Shown: piece by piece, positions 1 through 11,234 of the stretch
Position numbering within the stretch: position 1 is the first letter of the stretch
How the letters are laid out: the number at the start of each line of letters is the position of its first letter
Assembly (NCBI GenBank): GCA_963965975.1
Contig: OZ014414.1
Location: forward strand, 8,985,230 to 9,049,229
Direction of reading: 5' to 3'
DNA from: Xestospongia bergquistia
Taxonomy: Eukaryota > Porifera > Demospongiae > Haplosclerida > Petrosiidae
Length of the DNA: 64,000 nt
Translations under genes and position numbers: made by a program
The notes under the pieces: generated by a model
What the model saw: only the letters and a program-made list of their open reading frames with translations
Database searches by the model: none
What the model was told of the DNA's origin: nothing

Positions 1-112
1 GTACATACTTAAAATTACTTCTTAACTATATTCATGAAATTATGAATTTAATTTGTAGTTTTAATTTACTAAATATAGTATAACTGTTTTACAACTCAAT
101 ATTATTACATAG

Positions 113-3100
113 AAATGAGACAAATGAAAGAAAAGGATATTGAAGATTTAACATCACAACTAAGAGATAGAGACAAACAAATTGAGACATTAAAACAGAA
201 TTTGAAAGGTAATTGATATTAATAGAATATATTATAATAATTGAGTGGAAGATTAAAGGAAACTCTAAAATGAAAGAGACTAAATCTATTAGAATAATTG
301 GAGCTAACATTATGTTACTCATTAATTACACAATAGTATGAAAGACTGTATTAGACTATATACTTTAACAGTTAATCTTTTGGGTTTATGAGGTAGAGAT
401 CATTATAAGTATCTTAATATAGGACTGTCTCACTAAGTACTGCTTCCATACAATAGACATTAGTCTGATGTAGTCTGTGAGTAGAAAGGATCTATATTTT
501 ATAACTTGTTTCTGACATCCAAACAGTTTAAAATCATTTTAAATCAAGGAAGATTTAATTAATACATGTAACATTGACATACTCTGTATTATTTATTTGT
601 TAGTATATTTTGTGAATTTATTTTTAGTTATTGAGAAAGAGTCTATTGAAAAACAAAGAAAAATAGAGAAACAGCAAGAGATAACAACGTCATTGACATT
701 ACAACTACGAGAGAGAGATGAACAGATTGAGGAATTAAAACAGAGTTTAACAGGTAACTATTATAATATGTACATGTTGATATTATAATATTGAGTGAGT
801 GAATCTAAACAAGTGAGAATGTGGTCAATTTATATAACCTTAGTACTGTGGGTTTAGTTATAATTGTAGTAATGAGATTCATAGACAGCTGTATTGCTAA
901 AGTGGAAATAAATGACAGAACATATTAACTGAGGTGAAGTGATGTGGTTTACTTTGTAAGGATGTCTTGTATAGAATTGTCAACTTGACCTCTAATTGTA
1001 AAAATGACAAATTTATATTCTAACAGTTGATGTAATGGTTTAAATACTTTAAATTGATCAATAAACTTATTATAATCTACAATGTAGTTAGATTTGGGAT
1101 ATAAAATATAATGACAGTCCTCAAATACATTGTCACTATTGACTATCACTTGTTATTGTATATTATTTTATGTAGTATTAACCTCAAAGACTCATAAACC
1201 ACTAACTGATCAAGGACTTGAAGAGACCCAAACAAAGTCTAGTCAAGAAGACAAGTCCACACCATCTATCATTGAAACTACAGGTAATAATGTAAATTAT
1301 ATTTTATAATTATTTCATATAGTCTCACTATCAGATTTAAAAGATAAGAGTTCAGTTGAAATCAAAGAGTCAGATATTGAACAGTCAGATTATGATGTAG
1401 ATGATGAGCATTCAGATATGAAAGGTATGTCATATTATAAATGTATAATGCTCAGTGTATATCATAACAAGACTAGATTTTATTTTCAAGTTTTTTAACA
1501 CTGAAATGATTCAGTTAATATATCATATCCTATAGTTCAGATGTTAAATGTTATATGAGATGATACATTTTATTATTATATAGATTTAAAGTCTCCATTA
1601 TCAGAACAGTTAAAAGAAAAGAGCTCATTAATGACAGGTCGTGACATCTTGTTACCTACTGGTCAACAACGAAGATATCAAAGTAGGTTGAATTTAAAAT
1701 TTGAGACCATGTGTATGATGACATTATTGGTAAAGTTCCTTGTATTATCGATAACATGACTATTGTCTTGTGACATACTTTGTACGGTTGTCTTGGTGAT
1801 AGTTATAGATTGTCATATATAGTATGGTGAGGTCAGCCCCTTTGTTTAGAGAGAAATGATGTGGTAGCACACACTTATTACAGTTGATGAAAAAGAATTT
1901 AATTTTATGAAAAGTGTTATTAATTTTATTATGTGTTAATATAATAGAGCAACATAATCAACTCAGTCTCTTTCTCTTGAGTTGGTTTGTGAGACTAAAA
2001 CATAATGTTTTTATTGAGTTAAATCAATGTGACTAAATGAAAGATATTGTAATACAATAAAATAAGAAAGAACAAAGAAGTCAATATTTCAGAATGAAAC
2101 ATCTAATGATGTTTGCTTAAGATCAAAGCAGTTTTCAGCCACACCCACTATAAAAAGTTTGTCAGGTACAAGTTCAATAGACTGTGGTTGTATCAGGAAT
2201 GTTAGTGAAAGAGACAACTGTACTATAATAGAGACTACTAAACCCTTTCTCTAAGCAAAGGGGCAGGCCTTACCAGACTATCTGTTACTATAACTGCAAT
2301 AAATTCACAAATTAAAATGATTTAAAATATCACATTTTATGACAAGAGACCATTCCTATGTACAACATTAGTAGGTAGAGAGATACATAATTTCCTCATG
2401 TAACAAACATATCAACTCAATTCTGGACTCAATGAAATAGAATGTAATAATGTTTACAATACATACTATAAAGACATTGTAGTCTTGGGTCACCTGATAT
2501 TACAGTAACATTGGACCACACAAGACAAGACAATTCAGACTGTTCATTTCAGTCTCTATTCTTTACCTATTGACAACTATTATCAAATGAACTTTACACA
2601 TTTCTCTTACTATTAACAACAAAAGTATAACATGTTAAGAAACAATAAACAGGGCATATTCAAACAGGAAATGTCTAAAGAATAATTCATTTCCAGATCT
2701 TGTATTAGATCAAAACAGTTTAGGAAAAGGTTGATAGTCTACCAGACAATTCCTCTCAAAGCAAAGGGGTTGATCTCACCAGACTAAGTTGATATATGAA
2801 TACCAGAAATCAGTAGAACATACTAGACCTCAAATTTAACAGTAAGCCACGCCTCCTGTGATTCGTTGCCATAGTAACCATATTCAGTAAACAGTAATGG
2901 CTTCCTTTCCTCTTCAGTGTATTGTCTGTGTATTGTAGTGTGTTATAGTATATATTACTATGTGTGTACTATATTATATACTAACTCTGTTTTATAACAG
3001 GAGACACTGGAAGTGTTCAGTGGAATAGATATGACAATAGTGTATGGCTCACTTGTCCAAGTGTATTACAAAGTGAAGATGTTATAAGTAAATTAATAAA

Positions 3101-3800
3101 AGAACAACAAACAGGAAAAGAATGGAGTATTCGTCTCTCCTCATCATCTCCTGAAAGTACTGCAGTTATTATAAACAATCTTAATAAGTGTACAGTGAGG
3201 AGACTTGAGATATACACCACTTCATTGGACAGTAAGTGTGTATCGATATTATCAGAGATACTAAAAACTAATAAAACAATAAAGATACTACAGCTGTCAT
3301 CCTCTCCACTTACTGGTGGTATCAAACAAGTCAGTGATAGTCTCTTTAATAATAACACACTTGAACAGTTAGTGTTGTCTTGTGTTACTAATATCACAGA
3401 TGAAGATATAACTCACTTATCTACTATGTTATCAAGTAATACAACTTTAAAAGAACTAGATCTCATCAACTGCAACATCACTGATAATGGAGTCCGATAT
3501 ATCTGTGAAGGACTTACTAAAAACCAAACATTGACTACGTTGAGCATCAGTCGTAATCGTCAGATCACTTCAGTTAGTACCAGTACAATAGCAGATCTAA
3601 TACAAACAACTACATCATTGACAGAACTACGTCTCTACAATACTTCACTAAACAATGATGATATCAAGACAATATGTACATCACTTAATAAAAATACTAC
3701 AATAAGGAAACTATACTTAGCAGGACAACATGAAAAGTATTGTAAGAAGTTAGACAGTTATCAAGTTATTAAAGACAGACTTGTGTTCTGGTATTATTAA
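113..3800 (+). CDS. Death/LRR family gene A, 3' part only (coiled coil, acidic linker, LRR)
   Basis: This is the 3' half of the same gene family seen complete at 11235-18290 and 32039-39582; the 5' exons lie before the window. Exons I can place are 113-208, 628-753, 1176-1283, 1335-1424, 1584-1682 and 3001-3800, all bounded by AG/GT and joined in consistent phase. The first two encode charged heptad-like coiled coil (RDRDKQIETLKQNLKG; RERDEQIEELKQSL), the next three a Ser/Asp/Glu-rich linker, and the last a leucine-rich-repeat block of about 266 residues with the 28-residue LxxLxLxxxxLxxxGxxxL rhythm of RI-type LRRs (for example NITDNGVRYICEGL). No stop interrupts the final exon. This copy lacks two coiled-coil exons found in gene C (the 35692 and 36040 types). 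The family resembles NLR-like receptors but no NACHT is seen. An immune sensing role is inference. Confidence 0.72.
1820..2280. mobile_element. MITE-like element with inverted ends in the large intron of gene A
   Basis: Inverted ends about 25 bp long bound the interval: TAGTATGGTGAGGTCAGCCC on the left, and CAAAGGGGCAGGCCTTACC then AGACTA on the right. The right end reverse-complements to TAGTCTGGTAAGGCCTGCCC. The body is AT-rich and non-coding. Equivalent elements sit at the same place in genes B and C, so the insertion predates the tandem duplication. No clear target-site duplication was identified, and the superfamily is unassigned. Confidence 0.55.
2735..2786. repeat. Short element with the same TAGTCTGG-type end
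   Basis: A 52-bp segment starts TAGTCT and ends AGACTA. Its right side (AAAGGGGTTGATCTCACCAG) matches the end of the 461-bp element upstream in the same intron. The counterparts are in the gene B intron near 17235-17287 and the gene C intron near 38520-38573. It may be an internally deleted member or a solo end. Confidence 0.4.
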
Positions 3801-4071
3801 GTAGTTTGTTGTTTATTCTTAATTTGTCTTCTCGCTCACTTTTATTTTTTCTTTAAATTTCTTTTGACTTTCTTTTCTTTTCTTTTATTAAAAATTTATT
3901 TCTCTAACAAAACTAGTAGACAATAAAAATAGAGCAGTTTTGCTTGACACTTACTTCCTCTAACGTCGCACTTTTTGGGTCCTTCTTGGTGTAACTTGCC
4001 TATGATGACATCAATGATGACATCGTATGACATCATAGGGTTAATAATGGTAGTGTGATGGGATTGTAAAT
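3801..4071. other. 3' flank of gene A
   Basis: This is AT-rich DNA with poly-pyrimidine runs. The stretch to about 3976 (including the CTAACGTCGCACTTTT motif) is shared with the 3' flanks of genes B (near 18455) and C (near 39745), and after that the similarity stops. No gene is seen. Confidence 0.5.
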
Positions 4072-4212
4072 AATACTGGCATTGCAAGTAATACTGGTAT
4101 TTTAGGTAATACTGGTATTCTAGGCAATACAGGTATTCTAGGTAATAAAGGTATTCTAGGTATTACAGGTATTGTAGGTAATACAGGTATTCTAGGTAAT
4201 ACTGGTATTCTT
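4072..4212. repeat. 18-bp minisatellite, about 8 units
   Basis: Tandem near-identical units of AATACTGGTATTCTAGGT run up to the edge of a Death-domain exon fragment. In one frame each unit reads Asn-Thr-Gly-Ile-Leu-Gly (a Gly every third residue). In the frame that continues into the Death-domain exon, most units contain a TAG stop, so the array is probably not coding. Confidence 0.85.
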
Positions 4213-4215
4213 ATG

Positions 4216-4430
4216 GGTTGGCTTAAGTCTCAAAGTTCCTCGCAGTATTTTGGGTGGTTTAAAATGTAGCCAAGAGAGTGATACCATCAAACTCTCTGAA
4301 GTCATTCATAGCTGGTTAACTACTACTGAGTCACATCTTGTTACCTGGGAAACAGTGATTGATGCTATTAAGAGTCCTATTGTTAATAATATCAAGAAAG
4401 CTACTGAAATACATGAGTACTTAACTAGAG
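4216..4430 (+). CDS. Half Death-domain exon 1 (5' exon of the kinase gene, or relic)
   Basis: The stretch translates as a near match to the second exon of genes B and C: GLSLKVPRSILGGL, then HSWLTTTESHLVTWETVIDA and IKSPIVNNIKKATEIHEYLT. It ends at a good donor (ACTAGAG|gtaaat). Only the second half of the Death fold is present; the usual N-terminal helices and the MAAKELPQ first exon are replaced by the 18-bp minisatellite. The exon ends in phase 1, which is compatible with the second half exon and with the kinase-gene exon at 5089. It could be a true 5' exon of a Death-kinase gene or a leftover of a Death/LRR gene. The 5' boundary is approximate. Confidence 0.5.
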
Positions 4431-4495
4431 GTAAATAAAACATTGTGTTCATTAGATCTAATAAAATATAAATAATTAATAGAGGACATTGATAT

Positions 4496-4685
4496 ACCAA
4501 GTTTTAAATGGTCTAACAAGTAGTCAGTTAAGCAATACTTACAAACTTGATCAAGTCATTGAGAACTGGTTAACTACTACTGAGTCACATCTTGTTACCT
4601 GGGAAACAGTGATTGATGCAATTAAGAGTCCTATTGTTAATAATATCAAGAAAGCTACTGAAATACGTCAACATTTAACTAAAGG
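4496..4685 (+). CDS. Half Death-domain exon 2 (tandem copy)
   Basis: A second copy of the same half Death domain lies about 250 bp downstream: VLNGLTSSQLSNTYKLDQVI, then the same TTTESHLVTWETV core, ending at ACTAAAG|gtaaat. A possible acceptor (ataccaag) lies just upstream, but its pyrimidine tract is poor. The phase fits both the previous half exon and the kinase exon at 5089. The high identity of the two halves shows a recent local exon duplication. Expression is unproven. Confidence 0.5.
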
Positions 4686-5088
4686 TAAATTGATATATAT
4701 AGCAGCTGTTCTAACTATCAGTGGATACAATTGTAACTATATTCAATGTTCACTGCAAAATCAACATCTTTGATTCAAAATGATTTTTAGGACAAAGTTT
4801 TTCAATTAACATCTCATTGTAACAACATGGTATATGTGTGACAAATTAAAATATAATTAAACTAATTAAACTTTGTCCACTGCCCCAGAGCACACTGTAA
4901 TGATTGAAATATTTATATCAATTGCTTACTTTTGATTGATGGCATGATGACTGTTTGTAGATGTTTCTATATAACCTCTATATAATTCTCACTTCTGACT
5001 GAACTATATTATTGCTGCTACTTTAATCAATTATCTCTCATGATGTGTTGTTATATATTATTTATTTTTTGCATAATCTCCAAAACAG

Positions 5089-8000
5089 TCAGACAATCTT
5101 TGCCTAGAGGTAACATCAAATCACACGAAGTAACGAGTAAGTTTTTTCATAAAAACAAACTAACTAATATACTCATATAAATTATCAGGAGTATCTGCAA
5201 ACAGAATATCTGGGCAACCTTTGCCTAGAGACATGTCTGAATCACATGAACCATTGAGTATGTATACTGTATTGTAATAAAACATAGACAAACTAATATA
5301 CAATTCTTTACTCATATAATTATCAGGAATATCTATGGATGGAATTTCTGGACTTTCTGGACAGTCATTGTCTAGTGATGAGCAGATATCATCATGTCAA
5401 GTGATAGGTAATTGTATATAACTATGAAAATAGTTGTGTAAACATTTACTTAATTATTTTTTATAATATGTTTTAAAGAAGTAATATGTAGCACAAATGC
5501 ACATCTTTGCCTTCAACTCAAAATTTTTTTCTAAATAAACTTAAAAATTAAACTTTAACATAATTTGTGAAAGTGATTCACCTTTCAAATTCATTTTCTT
5601 CTACTTTCAGATGATACTTCAACTGGTATTGAGATGGCGATGTCCAGACATGGACAATTACAACCAAGTATGTTTAATTTAATCTCAAGATTAGTTTGCT
5701 ATGTGTATGCTTGTCTATTTTAATGCTTCTTGTCTTTACCTATACACTTATTAAACCAACCAATAAGATTCAACATATAGTAAGTACACCCTCTCACTAA
5801 CCATTCATTTATTTTATAGTTAACTATTCCATTGTGTTTTGGTATAAAGTTTGTAATAGTCCACTAATAAGAAAAAGTCTTACTGAAATAACTTTTGGAA
5901 ATTTACTTGGAATAAGCCTTACCTGATTTGTATCTGTAAATAGTGTTTACTAATAGGACTATTGTTTCTTTCTAGATGCAAAAAAAATAGTCTTTGATGA
6001 AAAAGACCACATTGGTATAGGCAGTCAAGGCACTGTTGTTTATGAGTGAGTTAAAACTTACACCTTTAACAAAGAGAAAGATATGGTATATTTACTATAT
6101 AATTAATTAATCATATATGCAGGGGCTCTTTTCAATCAAGACCTGTTGCTATCAAAAAAGTTATGTCTGAGCACTATGACCTTGTTGAAAGAGAAGTAAG
6201 TAGATTAATCAATACTCAAACTTTTTGCTATAACACATTCCATTAGACAAAGGCATTGCTTGATGCTGATAGGCATAAAAATGTTGTGCGCTATTTTTAT
6301 ATGGTTAGGATAACAAGTTACGTATTAATTTTGACTATCTATAGGAAGAATATGGTGGGTTTCATTATATAGCTCTGGAACTTTGCAAATGTACACTATT
6401 TGAGGTCAGGACAAATTATTTATTGGTACTTTATGTCTACGTAATTTTGTAACTTGGGAATAATCTTGTTTTATTGTCTGGAAGAACCCATATTAATTCT
6501 TAACTTACAATGGTTAATTTGTGCCACTTGTTTAAAATTATTCAGAGAAACAGATGATGTTTTGTTATTAAACTTAAGAATAATGTGTTATGTACATGTC
6601 ATTTGTAGAACCATTTTTAATGAGCTAGGGTCCATATCTTTTAATTAATGACCAAAATAGCTTTATGATAATTTATTACATAGCATGCCAATTTCACAAC
6701 TATGTGTAGCAGTACTAAAAGATGTGACTTATATCATATTTATGCTGGTGGAGCCAAATTTAAACATAAAATTATAAATGTGTGTTGTATTATAGTATGT
6801 GGATGGGACTGAACTACAACATGTCAATAGTAAAGAAATTCTGTTTGGAGCAATGTCTGGTGTGAATCATTTGCACATGCTTGATATAAGTAAGTTATAT
6901 TGAGAATTAACTACATATATAAGTCAATGTGTGCTTCTACTTGTGGTCTGTCTGTTTGTCTTTCTCTCACTTTCACACACACACACACTCTTTCTCTCTC
7001 TCTTTTTCTCTCTCAGTTCATAGAGATCTTAAACCCCAAAATATCCTTCTGAAAGTGACTGAAAATGAAGTCATACCCGTCATTTCAGACTTTGGTCTCT
7101 GTCGTAAAATACCTGCTGATCAAAGCCACGTGAGAACTAAGTATGGCATGGCAGGAACATTAGGATGGACTGCCCCATAATTGTCTGAAGATACATCAAA
7201 AGTTGTAAGTGCTTATTATTTTGAGATGGAACAATATAACAAAATCTATATACTTCATCATTACATCCTATTGTTGAAGTACTGACTGTATGAGTAATTT
7301 AATTGGTTTCTGAGTTAGAGCACATGGTGTAATTTTATTCATCATCTTTGATGGTTTCATACAACAATATCATAAAATGGACAATAAATTTTTGTCTGTA
7401 CAGACACACAGAAGGTGTGCCAAGCAAAAAACTTGACAACAATTTATTTTCAATTACAGTCACAGTAATACTTCTGGCATGATCATGTCATGTCATACAT
7501 GACATGTCTATGATGTACCATCACAAAGTGTCAAAGTTATTGCTAAAATAATAAGTAGCTTAGTAAAACACTTACACTTTAGTGTTTAGAAATGTTTGTG
7601 GTGGGTGAGGTTAATATAATGTAGTTTAACGCACTCCCACAATCATCACAATATTTTGTGCCACAAAGACGTCCCATCCATGTCAGAACATTGTTGCTGT
7701 GTAGAACATTTTGTGATCCAGTTCTTTTTTGATGCTTTGTTGTCGTTCTCACATTTAGAATTTTTAGTATTTACTTATATTAGACATAAGCTTTCATATA
7801 TCACTTATAACCAACTTTTAATATAGATTCTAATCACTACTAATTTATTATAATTATTTTTATTTTTAAGTATTGTTGTATTTCATGTACTTGTTTTTAG
7901 ACACCAGCTGTAGATATTTTTGCTATGGGCTGCATATTTTATTTTGTACTATCTCGTGGGAAGCATCCATTCGGTCTACCTAATAGACGATCTGCTAACA

Positions 8001-9000
8001 TTGAAGATGGAAAATTCAACCTCTCAGATATTGAGGGAGAAGATAAATTCACAGTAGAAGACCTAGTTATGACAATGATCAACAAAGACTATGAAAAGAG
8101 GTATGACTTTATTAAAAGAAGCAAACAAAAAAGGATTAATATATAAAATATAAATTTCTTAAATTATTTGATGTTGTTTCAAATATTATGATATCAAGTA
8201 AAGTATGTGTATAGTCTACTTATAACATAGCTTTGTTATTTTAAGACATGTTGATTTTCTTATTTCAATATAGTGTAAAGAACTAAGATGGAAGCATTTT
8301 TATATTAAACTTTTAAAATAATTATATCCTTGTGAAAAGATGCTATCATTCTACAGACCTCGATCAGTAGAGGTATTAAATCATTGCCTGTTTTGGTCCA
8401 AAGCCACAAAATCAGATTTTTTTCAAAAGGCCAGTGGCTGGATACACGAATCTCCATTGTCAACTGCTAAGGATGATCTTGAGAAAGGAGCAGGGAGTGT
8501 GTTCATAAAAAATTGGAAAGACATTCTTGATGAGGAACTAAATGAAGGTATGACAATGTTAACAAGACATTCCATTATAAACTATACTTTTTAGTTTACT
8601 ATTTAAAATAGTTAGTGATATTACATGTATTAGTTATGTAGCATGTTTAGGAATTGAGCTATGAATATTTATATATACATCTTAGAACATAGTGTTTATT
8701 TTGTATCTATAGATCTTGAAAAGACAGGTAAATATGATGGTACCTTAGTGCGAGATTTACTGAGAGCAATTAGAAATAAGGTAAACACCATGTATACCTG
8801 CTTATTATGTATAAATACCTGTCTCTTAGATACATCATTATCATAAACTACCAGAAACTTTTAAAGCAAAGGTTCATTCTCCAGAGGGTTTGGTGTCTTA
8901 TTTTGTTAGTCAATTTCCACGTCTTCTCATTTATACATACAATGTTATGAAGACAGAACCAAAGTTTAAGGAACATTATCCTGACTTCTTCAAGACATGA
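5089..9000 (+). CDS. IRE1/RNase L-like protein kinase plus KEN ribonuclease, with an in-frame stop
   Basis: Fourteen exons can be joined in phase: 5089-5136, 5189-5257, 5327-5407, 5611-5667, 5976-6045, 6123-6195, 6247-6303, 6345-6404, 6796-6889, 7017-7204, 7901-8100, 8357-8547, 8713-8780, 8830-9000 (about 475 codons). The first four encode a Ser/Gln-rich linker with repeated SLPR/PLPR motifs. The kinase shows the Gly loop GIGSQGTVVY, VAIKK, HRDLKPQN, DFG and VDIFAMGC. The C-terminus is a KEN RNase domain; VRDLLRAIRNK joined to HHYHKLPE matches the IRE1 catalytic segment, with Arg-Asn and the His-His-Tyr retained. No signal peptide, lumenal sensor or membrane segment is seen, so it resembles a soluble RNase L-like enzyme or a partial IRE1. 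A TAA at 7178-7180 replaces the Glu of the APE motif. With that stop the RNase would be lost, so this is a pseudogene, a null allele or a sequence error. Confidence 0.75.
7205..7900 (+). other. Large intron of the kinase gene
   Basis: A 696-bp AT-rich intron separates the activation-loop exon from the exon starting Thr-Pro-Ala-Val-Asp. It holds an imperfect palindrome around 7478-7516 built on CATGACATG words. No coding sequence is seen. Confidence 0.6.
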
Positions 9001-9544
9001 TTTCAAGGACTTTTTATCTTGATAATAACCATTAAGTTTTTTGTCTTTTAGGATTTCTAATTAATCTCTTTATATTTTTGATTTGAGAAATAAATTTTGT
9101 TTTATAAGTGAGCTTTGTCTTTCAGTTTCGATTTCATAGCACTAGTCATAAATTTTTAACCAGCAAGATGGCTTATTTATCTTAACTCTCTGTCTATATC
9201 TAACAGGTTTGGTTTCATCTAGTTTTCATGAGTTACAACAGTACACAAGTATCTTATCAGATAGCACACACACACACACACATATATAGTTATGTATCTG
9301 TAATTGTTGTGTTGGTCTATTCATCTGCTTATTTGTTACTTGTCTGTAAACTGTTTTCCTTCTCTTCAGTACCCATTGATCTGATAATGGTAGCTGTTGA
9401 TCTATCAGGTCTGCCTTTAGAATAGTTAATCAATTATACTTGAATGATAAAAGACATATGCTCTATGTTTTTATTAACTTAATTATTATAGGATTATTGT
9501 GATGTGTTTTGTTAAGAAATATCGTGTCATGTTGTAAAATCACT
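9001..9544. other. 3' flank of the kinase gene
   Basis: An AATAAA polyadenylation signal lies near 9088, within 100 bp of the stop codon. The rest is AT-rich with a short CA run near 9268-9284. No gene is supported. Confidence 0.55.
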
Positions 9545-11088
9545 TTTGATCAATGATCATAGTGTAATGTTCGGAGAAATTCACTCGCGGATTCCATCAA
9601 TGGCAGCTTGGATAGAGTGTTGCTATGGTTCTCAACCTTTTTTACATTTTGGCAGGCATACTATTCTTAGCTGTTGTGGTGTTCAGCAAGGCAATCCTCT
9701 GGTCCCCTGGGTTTTCTTTAGCCTTTCATCCTGTTATTGAGAGAATTAAAAGGGAAGTTCCTGACCTTTTAATTAATGTCTGGTACCTGGATGACGGTAC
9801 TCTCTGTGGTTCAAGTGGTGATCTTCTAAAAGCCTTTAACATCAATGAAGAAGAAGGGCCCTCCAGAGGTCTTTTCTTGAACAGGAATAAGTCTTTGTTA
9901 TTTGTTCCTGAAGATGATACTATTTCTCAGAATCCCCTCCCTTCAGATATTCTCATCGCTAGGGATGGTTTTGTTCTTCTGGCTTCTCCTGTTGGTTCAC
10001 AATCATTCTGTTCTTCTTATATCAGTAGTAGGGTTAAGAAAATTCAGGACATCATTCCTCTGCTCCCCGATCTTGAAGACTCCCAGATGGAAAGTGCTTT
10101 GCTGTGCTCATGTCTCTCCATCCCTAAATTTTCCTTTTCTCTACGAACTTGTCCTCCAAGTTACATTAAGGAGGTGATTTCCTCTTTTGACATCTCCATG
10201 TACGAGTCTGTATCTGATTTGGTTGGCGCTCTCTTGTCTGACTGGTCTTGGTGGAAGGCTTCTTTGCCAATCTCACTTGGTGGTTTTGGTATTCATCAAG
10301 CATCTCTTCATGCCCCAGCAGCTTTTGTTAGCTCTTGGGTTCAATCAACTGATCTCATAATTGGAATTCTTAACTGTGTCACTCCATCTTCTCCCCATCT
10401 CTTCTCAGCTTTAGAGTTATTATCTGCTTCTGCTAACAGACCGGAGTGGTCCTCTTTGGACAATATTGACTCTCCCATCTGTCAACACTATTTGTCCAGA
10501 GTTATTGACCTGGCATCCTTTAATATCCTGACTGACACAGCTCCAGACACTTGGTCAAAGGCTTTAGCTTTGTCATCTTCTGTTCATCACGCTGGAGATT
10601 GGCTGAAGGTGGTGCCTTCTAAGGCTCTTGGTCTGCATATTCAAGATTGTGATTTTCGATTGTGTTTACGGTATTGGCTGGGTGTTCAAATGTGTCAGGA
10701 GGGGTCGACTTGCCCTGTTTGTCAGGTGGTGACTGATGCCTTTGGTGATCATCAAGTTGGTTGTAGAGGCAATGGGGACCTCATTCACCGTCATAACTCC
10801 CTCAGAGATATCATTTTTTTCTGCTGCCCGATCAGCTGCTTTATCTCCTAGGAAAGAGGTTCCATCTCTAGTATCATTGTCCAGCTGATATCTTTTTCCC
10901 TTATTGGAAGCGGGAGAAACCTACTACATTTAATGCCACTCCTCTTCAGCAGCTTACCATTCAAGGTGCCTCTGTTACTCCTGGTTATGCGATCACTGTC
11001 GGAGAGGATAGAAAGTTCCGTATACACCTGGAAAACTGTTTAGCTGCTGGTGTCTCTTTTGTCCCTCTGGCGGTTGAGTCACTGGGTG
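9545..11088 (+). mobile_element. Truncated non-LTR retrotransposon: reverse transcriptase plus endonuclease-like tail
   Basis: The segment is more GC-rich than its surroundings. It encodes the C-terminal half of a reverse transcriptase: GVQQGNPL (motif B), then after a frameshift near 9690-9720 FSLAFHPVIERIKREVP and the catalytic YLDDGT. The main open frame (about 9680-10851) continues to a CPVC...GDHQVGC...HRHNSLRD Cys/His cluster. A second frameshift in a T-run near 10815 leads to PADIFFPYW and LAVESLG, which resembles the restriction-like (PD-(D/E)XK type) endonuclease tail of some invertebrate retroelements. The 5' end of the RT is missing, and there is no 3' UTR or poly-A before the gene B promoter begins at about 11089. 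It is a dead fragment. The RT assignment is firm, the endonuclease assignment tentative. Confidence 0.8.
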
Positions 11089-11234
11089 ACTATAGTGCGT
11101 GTCAAGTTAGAATTCATAACTTCATAAGGTGCTAAACAGCCACACCCTAAATATCAGAGAAACACCTCCTCTTCCCCAACCCACAGCATTCTAGTTCATT
11201 AGACTATATCTTATTTGCTCTCATAATACTAACT

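Noticed and set aside
3017..3397. Minus-strand 126-codon ORF opposite the LRR exon of gene A
   Set aside because: It is the antisense shadow of a well-supported LRR exon; the same shadow appears opposite genes B and C.
4072..4212. CRISPR-like regular repeat
   Set aside because: The units are contiguous 18-mers without spacers in a eukaryotic genome; it is a minisatellite.
6929..7016. N-terminal extension MCFYLWSVCLSFSHFHTHTH before the HRDLKPQN exon
   Set aside because: This is intron sequence, including the CA/CT-rich polypyrimidine tract; the exon starts at the acceptor TCTCAG and joins to the VNHLHMLDI exon.
5089..9000. Calling the kinase gene a canonical ER-resident IRE1
   Set aside because: No lumenal beta-rich sensor, signal peptide or membrane helix is found upstream; only the kinase and KEN parts are visible.
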